64,000 bases of DNA. Source: Psychromonas marina (GTDB taxonomy: Bacteria > Pseudomonadota > Gammaproteobacteria > Enterobacterales > Psychromonadaceae). The translations under genes and the position numbers were made by a program. Positions 49,508-58,307 of this stretch are shown here, piece by piece. The stretch is taken from contig NZ_BSPQ01000013.1 in NCBI RefSeq assembly GCF_030161115.1, positions 62,001 through 126,000 of the forward strand, given 5' to 3'. Position 1 is the first letter of the stretch, and every line of letters begins with the position of its first letter. The notes beneath the pieces were generated by a model. That model did not search any database. It worked only from the letters and a program-made list of their open reading frames with translations, and was not told the origin of the DNA.

Positions 49508-51412
49508 TTAGCCGGGGCTGACTGATAGCGGTTTATTTTTAGAAGATAATTTTAGGTTGAATAACACGATCATAACAATGACAATCAACCCCGCCATATT
49601 TAACCAGTAATAAGGTAGCAGCATCGTAAAACCTGATACCAATAACAGCAAACGGCTTAACGACGATAAACTGGTCACTAACCTGCCTTCAATACACCCC
49701 GCAAACGCAACAATCAAACCAATAGTTAATACAATCGAGATAGCAAAATCAGCACTGTTTCCTTCAACCCAAATAAGACCTGAGAATGCCATCATAATAG
49801 GAATGATAAAGAATCCTTGCGCCAATTTAAACGCCTGTACGGCGGCTTTCATCGGTGAGGTATTCGCAATACCCGCTGCAGCAAAGGCTGCTAATGCAAT
49901 CGGTGGCGTCACATTAGAGGTTTGTGATAACCAAAATACGATCATATGCGCCGCAAGCAGACCCACACCAAGCTCCGTTAAGCTCGGTACTGCCATAATA
50001 GATAAAACGATATAAGCCGCTGTCACAGGTAGCCCCATGCCTAAAATAACCGCTGCAATCGCAATTAAGCCTAACACCGACCATAAATAACCACCTGACA
50101 GTGCCATTAAGAATTGCGTAAACTGCAGGCCAATACCCGTTTGCCCGACGACACCAACAACAATACCCGCTGTACCACAAGCGATTGAGATAGGTAACGC
50201 CAGTAATGCGCCCTCCTTCATGCCTTCAAAGACTAATGCAAAACTGATCCTGCTATGTTTACGACACATTGCCGCCACTAAAATAGCAACACAACCTGCA
50301 ATCCCCACCAAAATTGGAGAATAACTCATCAATAATAAGCTAGTAATTAACAATAATGGAACTAAAAAATGCCAACCATTTTTTAACACCACCGATATTT
50401 TCTCAGTGATCTCCATTCCTTTTAGACCTAACTTGCAGGCCATCAAATGCACATACAATAAAGTACAACCAAAATAGAGTATCGCAGGCGCAATCGAGAC
50501 CAATAAAATTTCACTGTAGGGAATACCCGTAAATTGCGCCATCACAAAGGCACCCGCGCCCATAACTGGTGGCATTATTTGACCACCGGTCGATGCAGCA
50601 GCCTCAATACCCGCAGCTTGCTCGGGTTTATAACCCAACTTTTTCATCATCGGAATAGTTAACGAACCTGTGGTTACTGTGTTTGCAATCGCAGAACCTG
50701 AAATAGAGCCTAATGCTGCCGATGCAAGTACACTTGCTTTAGCAGGACCACCACGGTATTTCCCGGCAATAGAGAACGAAGCATCAATAAAGAACTTACC
50801 CGCGCCCGATACCTGTAAAAACGCACCAAATAATACAAAGATAAACACCACACCCGCCGCAATCGCGAGTGGCGCACCATAAATACCATTGGTGGAATAG
50901 ATATGAAATCGTATGATCTCTTCAATAGAGAAACCTTTGCTAGCAACGCTTGATGGTAAAACATCACCAAAAATTGCATAAGCTAAAAACAACATCGCAA
51001 TGCCTACCATCACAAAACCGACGGTACGGCGTGTCGCTTCAAGTAACAGTACAACTATGATCAAACCAGACAGTTGATCCAGTGTGGTTAAGCCATCAAG
51101 TAAGAAACTGATATCGTCATAATCAAATGAAACAATATGGTAGGAAGCCCATGCAATCGCGGCGATACAAAGTAAGTCGACAAATCGTCCGCATAGGTAT
51201 AACAATGCAGATTGTTCGGACTTTATAAGTGGTAACGTTAGATACGCTAAAATTAAAACCCAACTAAGATGGATGGGTCTAAATACAGGGGCAGAAAGAT
51301 CAGCAGTGATGCCTTGCCAGATTTGAAATACAGATAATAAAATAGCCGCAATTGCGGCTATTAATAACACTTTATCCGTAATCAATTTGCACATATTAGT
51401 TGATGTGTTCAT
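49508..51412 (-). CDS. TRAP transporter fused permease (TAXI type)
   Basis: 634-residue inner-membrane protein joining the small (DctQ-like) and large (DctM-like) TRAP subunits. There are about 17 or more helices; the large-subunit part carries GSAIANTVTTGSLTIPMMKKLGY, AAASTGGQIMPPVMGAGAF and GMGLPVTAAYIVLSIMA. The ATG at 51412 follows GGAG by 7 bases; a GTG at 51424 would use that box as codons. It lies 21 bases downstream of its binding-protein gene. The family uses Na+ or H+ gradients; substrates of TAXI systems are often dicarboxylates or glutamate but cannot be told here. Confidence 0.93.
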   Translation of the reverse strand: MNTSTNMCKLITDKVLLIAAIAAILLSVFQIWQGITADLSAPVFRPIHLSWVLILAYLTLPLIKSEQSALLYLCGRFVDLLCIAAIAWASYHIVSFDYDDISFLLDGLTTLDQLSGLIIVVLLLEATRRTVGFVMVGIAMLFLAYAIFGDVLPSSVASKGFSIEEIIRFHIYSTNGIYGAPLAIAAGVVFIFVLFGAFLQVSGAGKFFIDASFSIAGKYRGGPAKASVLASAALGSISGSAIANTVTTGSLTIPMMKKLGYKPEQAAGIEAAASTGGQIMPPVMGAGAFVMAQFTGIPYSEILLVSIAPAILYFGCTLLYVHLMACKLGLKGMEITEKISVVLKNGWHFLVPLLLITSLLLMSYSPILVGIAGCVAILVAAMCRKHSRISFALVFEGMKEGALLALPISIACGTAGIVVGVVGQTGIGLQFTQFLMALSGGYLWSVLGLIAIAAVILGMGLPVTAAYIVLSIMAVPSLTELGVGLLAAHMIVFWLSQTSNVTPPIALAAFAAAGIANTSPMKAAVQAFKLAQGFFIIPIMMAFSGLIWVEGNSADFAISIVLTIGLIVAFAGCIEGRLVTSLSSLSRLLLLVSGFTMLLPYYWLNMAGLIVIVMIVLFNLKLSSKNKPLSVSPG

Positions 51413-51433
51413 GATTTTCTCCACGGAGTTTGG

Positions 51434-52360
51434 TTACATATTCTCTTTTAGATATTTTAATGAACCTGGGTGTAAATCGATACCATTCAATTTGTTCATA
51501 TTCTCAAGCGTTGTAAACTTAGTCACACTGATCACTTGATTAATCTCACTCATATTTTCAAAGGCAATTTTAGTCATTTGATAAGCAAGTTCAGTATCTA
51601 GATTTTTGTTCACAATTAAAATGTTCCATACCGCAGGTGCGCTAAAGGCATTCACACCCTTATAACTCTCTGCAGGGACATCAATCGCTTGGTAAGAAGG
51701 ATTACTGTCTGAAACAATTTTAAGCTCTTCAGGCGTGAACGTTAAAATACGAATGTTATGAGTAAACGCAAGTTCAGTGATTGCACCAACACCTACACTA
51801 CCAACAATCGCACCAGCATCAATCTGCCCTGCTGAAATTGCATTAGTTGTCGCTGTATAATTTAATGACTGCGCGTCAATATCTGACTCATTAATACCTA
51901 ATGCAGCAAGAATATTAGTTGAACTTACGCGTGTACCGGAGCCCGGCGCACCTAACGAGATACGCTTGCCTTTGAGATCTTTAATCGATTTGATATCAGA
52001 ATCAGCAGGGACAATAAATTGCACTACATTGGGGTATAACGCAAATAGCACGGAGACATCCATTTTACGTGGGAAAGGCTTTACCCCTTCGTGCGCTTGC
52101 AGCACCACATTACCCATCGCAATGCCCGCTAACTGTTTCTTAGTCGATACTTTAATGGTGTTTTCTACCGATGCAGCGGTGACTTCCGCACGCATATCAA
52201 AATCGTCAATATTTTCGCTCCAAATTTTGGCAAGTATGCCACCTAATGGATAATAGGTACCACTTTGACTACCTGTACCGATGGTATGGTTTTCAGCAAT
52301 AACATTGAATGAAAATAGACAAGCTAATCCTAGTATTCCGTTTTTCAAGATCTTCTGCAT
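51434..52360 (-). CDS. TAXI-family TRAP transporter solute-binding protein
   Basis: 308-residue periplasmic protein. A signal peptide (1-22, ending NVIAEN) precedes HTIGTGSQSGTYYPLGG, the TAXI family opening. Also typical are LKGKRISLGAPGSGTRVSSTNIL and ALYPNVVQFIVPADS. It delivers substrate to the fused permease encoded just downstream. A 354-base spacer upstream separates it from the LysE gene, transcribed in the same direction. Confidence 0.94.
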   Translation of the reverse strand: MQKILKNGILGLACLFSFNVIAENHTIGTGSQSGTYYPLGGILAKIWSENIDDFDMRAEVTAASVENTIKVSTKKQLAGIAMGNVVLQAHEGVKPFPRKMDVSVLFALYPNVVQFIVPADSDIKSIKDLKGKRISLGAPGSGTRVSSTNILAALGINESDIDAQSLNYTATTNAISAGQIDAGAIVGSVGVGAITELAFTHNIRILTFTPEELKIVSDSNPSYQAIDVPAESYKGVNAFSAPAVWNILIVNKNLDTELAYQMTKIAFENMSEINQVISVTKFTTLENMNKLNGIDLHPGSLKYLKENM

Positions 52361-52714
52361 TATCGTAATCCTATTAAGTTTATTAGTGATATGTTAGCGA
52401 CTTGTTGATGACTTATTAATGACAAGTTACTTAAGATTAGCACTTAACTTATTGCTTTCAATTGCGTGGCTTCACAAAGTTACATTAACCCTGAGTGGTA
52501 ATATTTATCATTCAGCAACTGTTTTAATTAAAAACTTTTATTAAATAGGTGTTTAAACAACAATCGATAAGTAATTGTTTACATGACATTACACATAAAA
52601 TTTAGGCAGTCATGTGAGAGGATAAAGAGAAGAAATATTATGCAGTTTTAAGAGAGCGATTAAAAAATCGCCCTCTTAATTGATGTTAAAAAATAAGCGT
52701 TCTGTCACCCTGAA
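52361..52714. other. Spacer with imperfect hairpin between LysE and TAXI genes
   Basis: 354 AT-rich bases without a gene. An imperfect hairpin at 52650-52677 (gcgatt / aatcgc core, extended by agag/ctct with one mismatch) follows the LysE gene on the minus strand and may end its transcript. The rest should hold the promoter of the TRAP operon. Confidence 0.45.
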
Positions 52715-53341
52715 TCATCGACTGGTAACAGCAAGTTTAATCGCCAAACCCACAAATACCGTACCCGCCATTTTATTAATAATTGACTGTGATTTTTCAG
52801 AACTCTTCAGCCATTCACCTAAAAATCCTGCTGACCAAGCCACACTCGAAAAGATAACCAGCGTTGTAATAATAAATAAGCAGCCAAACAGTATCATCTG
52901 CAGGGTAATCGAACCGACACTTGGGTCTGCAAATTGCGGTAAAAAGGCTAAGAAGAAGATAGCCACTTTAGGGTTAGTGATATTCATAATAATGCCACGC
53001 AGATAAAGTGCTTTCCAATCCAATAGATCATCATTAACCGTCTCAAAATTCGCCGCGCTGGATCTAAAAGCTTGCCATGCGAGGTAGAGAAGATACAAAG
53101 CACCAATGATTTTTAGCGTATTAAAGGCGAGTTCTGAAGTCTGAAAAATGGCAGCAATGCCCAGTGATACCATTGCGGTATGAAACATTAACCCAGTACA
53201 TAAACCTAAAGTAACAAATATACCCGCTTTTCTGCCTTTCATCGCAGACTGCGTTAATACAAAGATGTTATCAGGGCCCGGTGATAGAGACAGCGCAGCA
53301 GAGGCTACGATGAACATAGCGATGGTTTCGATGGGGATCAT
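52715..53341 (-). CDS. LysE/RhtB family amino-acid exporter
   Basis: 208-residue inner-membrane exporter with about six helices. The family motif SPGPDNIFVLTQSAMKGRKAGIFVTLG is at residues 20-46, and ALYLRGIIMNITNPKVAIFFLAFLPQF lies in the middle. Members export amino acids such as lysine, threonine or homoserine lactone; the substrate is not evident. Divergent from the chemoreceptor gene. Confidence 0.93.
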   Translation of the reverse strand: MIPIETIAMFIVASAALSLSPGPDNIFVLTQSAMKGRKAGIFVTLGLCTGLMFHTAMVSLGIAAIFQTSELAFNTLKIIGALYLLYLAWQAFRSSAANFETVNDDLLDWKALYLRGIIMNITNPKVAIFFLAFLPQFADPSVGSITLQMILFGCLFIITTLVIFSSVAWSAGFLGEWLKSSEKSQSIINKMAGTVFVGLAIKLAVTSR

Positions 53342-53732
53342 AGGGTTTCCTATTTGCTTTTATTAACTGACGAATTGGCGATATAGTGGCGGCATAAAAG
53401 TAGCTGGAACATTATACAAAAGCGCTAACCAACAAAACACCCCTGAACAATAAACTAAAGTCAAAACTCCATCTATATGTGTAAACATAAGTCAGAATAA
53501 TATTTTTGTAACATTAAATACTTATCGTAAGCATGACTATTAGTGTTCAAGGGAAAACTAATTTTTAATCTCACTGAAGACTCACAAAAAAACTAACCCT
53601 CTGCAAGATCATTATATTTGTATATGAACACAATGACTCAGCAGCAATAGTGATTAAGCTTTATTGCTGCTCTTCTGTATTTTTGAGTTCACAATTTTTA
53701 AACCTTGCATATATCATATTAAAAGGACTAGC
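53342..53732. other. Divergent promoter region of lysE-like and MCP genes
   Basis: 391 AT-rich bases with no credible gene. Close to the MCP start is a perfect 10-bp hairpin, agcagcaata (53640-53649) / tattgctgct (53662-53671), with a 12-base loop and a loosely T-rich tail. It could be an attenuator or terminator in the MCP leader. Confidence 0.5.
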
Positions 53733-55484
53733 ATGACCAACCAAGTAGGATTTCAAACTAAAATATATTTTACGGTAGCAGCCGTTTTATTCGTGACTAT
53801 GCTTACCTCCTATTTTAGTGTGAATTATTCAGTGGGTAATTATATCTATGAAAGTGACGCATCACATATCAGCAATAATAGTACCCTTTTAGAAAGTAAT
53901 ATTACCTCTCAAATTCAAGCAAAAATAGATCTCGCGAACAACTTATCCGTCGGCATTATTGATATAGATTTAATTGAAGAAAGATCTGGATTTTTGCACA
54001 TCTATAAAGTCCTCAATGGCATTATTTTTGGCGCAGAGGGAGCCGTTGATGATCAGCATAAATCACAACGTCTGTTTAAGATTGCGCAATTGGTACAAGA
54101 TACAGAACAAGGTTTACTGATCAGTAATATCAAACAAATTGAAAGCAAAGATGTTATTTACATCGCAGTAGCACAACCAGATAACTCTGTTAATGTCTTT
54201 TATGTCGATTTAGATTTCATTCCAATATTAATAGAAAAAGCCAACACACAAGGCAGTTATCTTGAGATTTTCGATGCTAAAAACACCTTGCTTTATTCAA
54301 ATAAAATAACTGGTAACCTCAATATTTTTAACAATACACTTACGCTACCGGGGATGAGTTGGACGATTAAAAACTATATCGATACGGATTTTATCGAAAC
54401 TAATACCGATATGATAAACAAACAGATCACCTTCGCCCTGTTGTTCGTGGGCCTGATTATCATTCCTCTGAGTTTACTGGCTATTGGTATTATCACTAAA
54501 CCCATTAGCACACTGCGCAAAGTCACCGAACAATTAGCACAAGGACATGGAGATTTAACACATCGAATTATCGTAACAAGTAACGATGATTTAGGAAAAA
54601 TAGCAAATAATATCAATATATTTATCGCACAATTACAAGATATGATGCAAAAAATAAGTGATTCATCTCAACTCATCGAAACCGGCGTTAATACACTTAA
54701 TCAACGTGCTGATTCTAACCAATCGCTGATTAACCATCATGTATCAGAAGCGGAACTGGTCGCAACAGCAATCACGGAGATGTCTACTGCTGCACAATCT
54801 GTTTCAACTAGCACCTCATTAGCGACAACTTTAACGCAAAAAGCAGAGCAAGGTGTTTGTGAATCACGCGAAATAGTCAACGAAGCTGTAAGTAGTGTGA
54901 CTTCATTAGCCCAAGAGGTAAACACCATGTCTACTGCGATTGCAGACATGAGCAATCATACCGACCGCATTAGTGTTGTATTAGGTGTCATTGGCGGTAT
55001 TGCAGATCAAACAAATTTACTCGCATTAAATGCAGCGATTGAAGCTGCACGCGCAGGTGAACAAGGGCGCGGTTTTTCAGTCGTTGCCGATGAAGTACGT
55101 GCACTTGCTGCTCGCACTCAAAATAGCACTTCAGAAATAAATCAAATGCTACAGGAGCTGCAGCATGGCACGAAATCGGTTGTTGATGCGATGGAGTTAA
55201 CAACAACAAGTTGCCAGAGTAGCGCAGAAAAAACCGCTAAGGTTACCGCGTCACTAGATCTAATGTCGGTGGAAATATCAGAAATACATTCTCATAGTAT
55301 TCAAATAGCCACATCCGCCGAGGAGCAATGCCTTGTGACCGATGATGTTGCGCGTAATATGGCGGTGATTAAAAAAGTGATCGGCAACATCAGCGACAAC
55401 GGCAACGCGACCACTTGTACCACCACCCAACTTACCGATGCGAATAGATCGCTCAGCAAAATGGTGGCACAATTCAAAATATAA
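53733..55484 (+). CDS. Methyl-accepting chemotaxis protein
   Basis: 583-residue chemoreceptor. Helix 1 is at about 10-30, a periplasmic sensing domain follows to about 230, helix 2 lies near 232-255 and HAMP follows ([23 protein letters not shown]). The signalling domain holds the conserved tip [31 protein letters not shown]. No C-terminal NWETF-type pentapeptide is seen. The ATG at 53733 follows aaaagga; a start at 53664 would add 23 unrelated residues. The ligand is unknown, and no chemotaxis genes are adjacent. Confidence 0.94.
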   Translation: MTNQVGFQTKIYFTVAAVLFVTMLTSYFSVNYSVGNYIYESDASHISNNSTLLESNITSQIQAKIDLANNLSVGIIDIDLIEERSGFLHIYKVLNGIIFGAEGAVDDQHKSQRLFKIAQLVQDTEQGLLISNIKQIESKDVIYIAVAQPDNSVNVFYVDLDFIPILIEKANTQGSYLEIFDAKNTLLYSNKITGNLNIFNNTLTLPGMSWTIKNYIDTDFIETNTDMINKQITFALLFVGLIIIPLSLLAIGIITKPISTLRKVTEQLAQGHGDLTHRIIVTSNDDLGKIANNINIFIAQLQDMMQKISDSSQLIETGVNTLNQRADSNQSLINHHVSEAELVATAITEMSTAAQSVSTSTSLATTLTQKAEQGVCESREIVNEAVSSVTSLAQEVNTMSTAIADMSNHTDRISVVLGVIGGIADQTNLLALNAAIEAARAGEQGRGFSVVADEVRALAARTQNSTSEINQMLQELQHGTKSVVDAMELTTTSCQSSAEKTAKVTASLDLMSVEISEIHSHSIQIATSAEEQCLVTDDVARNMAVIKKVIGNISDNGNATTCTTTQLTDANRSLSKMVAQFKI

Positions 55485-55933
55485 AGCCTGAACTGAAACA
55501 ATGCCTGATAAGAGATAACCCGCTTATTAACAAGGAGTGTTATCTCACTCAACAGGCACTATTAGATTATTAAATAGAACCGTAACAAACACTCATCTTC
55601 TTCGTGGCAAAACAGTTGTTTTGATGGAATAGTCAAAACCTATGAACATGAAGCCGCTACACAGAGGAAACACTAAATGATCAAGGGTTAGTTGTTCTGC
55701 CCTGTCATTTTTATATTAGGTTTTATTACAACATTTCGCTTTGATATTTCACAAGCAGATAATAGATCCGTAAGTAAATTGATTTATATTTAAATTTTGA
55801 ATGTAATTAATTGTTTAAAATAGCATTAAAGAAGAAATTATGGTCAACTATTAGTCATAAAATAAATCCATTTTTCAAAGAACGAATGGATTATTTCCAG
55901 CTGAAAAAGCTGTTACATTTCAACGGAGGCTAC
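55485..55933. other. Spacer between MCP and cassette region, with long hairpin
   Basis: 449 bases without a supported gene. Nested inverted repeats tgcctg (55502-55507) / caggca (55553-55558) and gagataac (55512-55519) / gttatctc (55539-55546) form a large hairpin just after the MCP. An in-frame ATG at 55811 upstream of the DUF3800 gene is not used in my call. No full attC or attI site is recognisable on this side. Confidence 0.5.
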
Positions 55934-56701
55934 ATGGACTACTTAGTTTTTGGCGATGAAAGTGGTACAACTGGCAGTGACTGTTGTTATTCCATCGGTT
56001 TGTTGTGCGTACCAATGGATAAAATTGAAGAGTTTGAAAGCCATGTCCAAAAGTTAAAATCTCAAAGAGGCATTGTAGGTGAGCTGAAGTGGAAGAAAAT
56101 CAAAAATAGTTCTGGTCAGGCGAATATTTGCGTAGATATTTTATCTATGGTTTTAAAAACGGCTTGTTGTTTTCATTCAATTATTGTTGAAAAGTCTATA
56201 TATAATAATTGGCGTATTAATAGAGAGCGTGCTTTTTATCAAACATATACGTACCTATTAAAAAATACAGCTAAACAGGTAAATTCACCTTTGAAAGTGA
56301 TGATAGATTATAAATGCGACAAGTATAAGAAGAACGATGAAGTTATCGGAATCGTTGCCAATAATATGCTTTCTCAAATTGGTAAAGATAAAACAATATC
56401 TGATGTAAAAATGCATGACTCAAAAGCTCATGCTGGTTTACAGGTTGTAGATATTTTAACCGGTGCTGTGAACTCTGGTTACATGAAATATTTAAATAAA
56501 AATATAACTCTTTCAAAAGCAAAAGAAGCTTCATTTATTAAAATGGCTGAAATGCTCGGTTGGGATAAGCTTCACTATGATACGTACCCGAATAAAGACT
56601 TTAATATTTGGCATTTTCCAATTGAAAATAAAGCTAATCCAGCAACGAAAACAATTGTACCAAATTTTTCTATAAGCCCAGTTCAAGATAATGAAATATA
56701 A
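55934..56701 (+). CDS. DUF3800 domain protein, first gene of cassette cluster
   Basis: 255 residues. The N-terminus YLVFGDESGTTG is the DUF3800 signature, with acidic residues of an RNase H-like fold. Later conserved points include DYKCDKY and the segment MHDSKAHAGLQVVDILTGAV (equivalent to the family ending DxxxxxxLQxADxxAG). The ATG at 55934 follows cggagg by 5 bases; an upstream frame from 55811 lacks a box. Low GC relative to neighbours. An attC-like site follows directly, so I read it as a mobile gene cassette. The family is often found in defence and mobile regions, but its activity is unproven. Confidence 0.87.
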   Translation: MDYLVFGDESGTTGSDCCYSIGLLCVPMDKIEEFESHVQKLKSQRGIVGELKWKKIKNSSGQANICVDILSMVLKTACCFHSIIVEKSIYNNWRINRERAFYQTYTYLLKNTAKQVNSPLKVMIDYKCDKYKKNDEVIGIVANNMLSQIGKDKTISDVKMHDSKAHAGLQVVDILTGAVNSGYMKYLNKNITLSKAKEASFIKMAEMLGWDKLHYDTYPNKDFNIWHFPIENKANPATKTIVPNFSISPVQDNEI

Positions 56702-56714
56702 AAATAAATCAAAG

Positions 56715-56791
56715 TCGGAACAAAAACAGTGAGTTTCGCTTCACTACACATTCTAACCAACTATTTTAGTCCGCTTAGTGCGGCGTTAGTT
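56715..56791 (+). mobile_element. attC-like recombination site 1 (partly decayed left end)
   Basis: The right end has the core site GCGTTAG (56783-56789 region) preceded by CCGCTTAGTGCG. The inner part matches attC 2 base for base in blocks (aaacag, taaccaac, atttt, gtcc). The left core reads GGAAC instead of CTAAC. It is placed just after the DUF3800 stop and just before the next gene, as in an integron cassette. Confidence 0.72.
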
Positions 56792-56807
56792 TCTATACGG
56801 AGTATTA

Positions 56808-57287
56808 ATGTCAATTGTAATACGCAAAGCAAAGAGAGAAGATTCAACTCTAATTCTTAGGTTTGTTAAAGAGCTAGCAAGGTATGAAAAAGCTGAACAT
56901 GAGGTTTTCGCTACAGAATCTTCAATTGAAAACTCTATTTTTGGCAAAGATTCGTCTACTAAAGCCATCATTTGTGAAAAAGGTGGTGAGCCAATTGGCT
57001 TTGCCGTCTACTTTTTCAATTATTCTACTTGGCTAGGTAAAAATGGTCTTTATCTTGAAGATCTGTATGTAAGTCACTCTGAACGAAGTAGTGGTGCTGG
57101 TAAACTGCTTTTGAAATATTTAGCAAAGGTTGCAGTAAAAAAAGACTGCGGAAGATTTGAATGGAGTGTACTTGATTGGAATGAACCAGCAATTAAATTT
57201 TACGAATCTTTGGGCGCTAAACCTAAAAGCGAATGGCTAGGTTATCAATTAACAGGAGAAAATCTGCACTCTTTTGCAGAGTCCTAA
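56808..57287 (+). CDS. GNAT N-acetyltransferase (diamine acetyltransferase-like) cassette
   Basis: 159 residues of the GNAT fold. The acetyl-CoA loop is in GLYLEDLYVSHSERSSGAGKLLLKYLAKVA (R/Q-x-x-G-x-G replaced by RSSGAG), followed by the late motif WNEPAIKFYESLGAK. The pattern FVKELARYEKAEHEV is typical of the SAT1-like subgroup that acetylates polyamines or thialysine. The gene lies between attC 1 and attC 2 with only 16 bases before its ATG, the compact layout of a cassette. Confidence 0.9.
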   Translation: MSIVIRKAKREDSTLILRFVKELARYEKAEHEVFATESSIENSIFGKDSSTKAIICEKGGEPIGFAVYFFNYSTWLGKNGLYLEDLYVSHSERSSGAGKLLLKYLAKVAVKKDCGRFEWSVLDWNEPAIKFYESLGAKPKSEWLGYQLTGENLHSFAES

Positions 57288-57289
57288 AA

Positions 57290-57387
57290 CTAACAAGGCG
57301 CTTAAAACGAAACTAAAACAGAGGGTTAGGTTCCGCTTGCTCCATATTATAACCAACAATTTTTGTCCAATTAAGCGGGCGTTAGGA
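57290..57387 (+). mobile_element. attC recombination site 2 (canonical)
   Basis: The left simple site CTAAC (57290-57294) with CGCTTAA (57299-57305) is mirrored by TTAAGCG (57371-57377) with GTTAG (57381-57385). This gives the R''-L''-L'-R' order of integron attC sites, about 96 bases overall, with a central imperfect palindrome. It begins just after the GNAT stop and ends 9 bases before the next gene's start, exactly as in cassettes. Confidence 0.87.
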
Positions 57388-57395
57388 AATTTTCA

Positions 57396-57830
57396 GTGAT
57401 TACATATCAACCAACAGCCGATCTTCATGTATCGGCAGAGATTACATATAAAAATATGCGTTCATACTATGAACACTATTCTGTGAATTGGGAACAATCT
57501 AAGATACAAGCGCAAATTGTAGACTTAGAAAATTGGGATATTCTTTATAATAGTTCGATAGTAGGTGCAATTCGTTTAGCCTTTGATAATAATGAATGTT
57601 ATATCCGAGATATACAGGTTAGTGACAAATTTCAAAATAAGGGTATTGGGGCATCCGCTCTGGCAGAGTGTGAACGCTTAGCAATTAAAACTGGTGTAAA
57701 TTTACTTAGACTACGTGTTTTTAAAATTAGCCCTGCGTATCAACTCTATACGAGAAATGGTTTCGTAATAGATAAAGAAGAAGACCGATTTTTCTATCTG
57801 TCCCGACAAATCTCCAACCAAGAAATTTAA
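57396..57830 (+). CDS. GNAT N-acetyltransferase cassette 2
   Basis: 144 residues. Motif A is CYIRDIQVSDKFQNKGIGASALAECERLA (QNKGIG acetyl-CoA loop), followed by LRVFKISPAYQLYTRNGFV. The start is a GTG at 57396; the aggaa ribosome site is formed by the tail of attC 2, a typical cassette economy. The substrate is unknown. It has low sequence similarity to the previous GNAT. Confidence 0.88.
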   Translation: MITYQPTADLHVSAEITYKNMRSYYEHYSVNWEQSKIQAQIVDLENWDILYNSSIVGAIRLAFDNNECYIRDIQVSDKFQNKGIGASALAECERLAIKTGVNLLRLRVFKISPAYQLYTRNGFVIDKEEDRFFYLSRQISNQEI

Positions 57831-57831
57831 A

Positions 57832-57872
57832 CATAACAAAAACAGTGGCTATATCGCTTAAGTGAGCGTTCT
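57832..57872 (+). mobile_element. Truncated attC-like site 3
   Basis: ATAACAAAAACAGTGG at 57833-57848 matches the left part of the other sites. CGCTTAAGTGAGCGTT (57855-57870) resembles the right part, but the core reads GCGTTCT rather than GCGTTAG and the central section is missing. It looks like a deletion remnant marking the right end of the cluster. Confidence 0.55.
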
Positions 57873-57890
57873 ACACGCGAGGAGAATACC

Positions 57891-58283
57891 TTGTTTAACT
57901 CAATACACCATGTTGCCATCATCTGTTCCGATTACGAGAAATCTAAGCATTTTTATACCGCTATTCTTGGTTTTACCGTGATTGCGGAAAATTATCGTGA
58001 AGCGCGACAATCTTATAAACTGGATCTTAAACTGCCCGATGGTGGTCAATTAGAGCTATTCTCTTTCCCTAATCCGCCCAAGCGCCCTAGTTCTCCTGAG
58101 GCGTTAGGGTTGAGACACTTAGCCTTTGATGTGGCTTCCCTAGAGGAAACCTGTGATTATCTGCTGTCAAAAGGCGTTGCTGTCGAGGCTATTCGTATTG
58201 ATGAGTTTACGGGTAGAAAATTCACCTTTTTCAAAGATCCTGATGGCCTACCATTAGAGTTATATCAACAAGTGACGCTGTAA
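57891..58283 (+). CDS. VOC/glyoxalase-like protein (YaeR type)
   Basis: 130 residues. Sequence blocks IHHVAIICSDYEKSKHFYTAILGF, LELFSFPNPPKRPSSPEALGLRHLAF and FTFFKDPDGLPLELYQ match E. coli YaeR. Likely metal ligands are His7, Glu50 region, His and the final Glu. The start is TTG at 57891 behind gagga; no ATG is near. Reaction unknown. It follows the decayed attC but is more like a chromosomal gene. Confidence 0.88.
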   Translation: MFNSIHHVAIICSDYEKSKHFYTAILGFTVIAENYREARQSYKLDLKLPDGGQLELFSFPNPPKRPSSPEALGLRHLAFDVASLEETCDYLLSKGVAVEAIRIDEFTGRKFTFFKDPDGLPLELYQQVTL

Positions 58284-58307
58284 GCCCCACTTTCAACGGT
58301 AAACAGT

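Noticed and set aside
55528-55690. TTAACAAGG ... GGGTTAG considered as an attC before the DUF3800 gene
   Set aside because: The two core-like words are about 160 bases apart, lack L' and L'' arms that pair, and share no central blocks with sites 1 and 2.
55811-55933. N-terminal extension of the DUF3800 gene
   Set aside because: The start at 55934 has a strong cggagg box and gives the family N-terminus; the extension is Lys/Phe-rich spacer.
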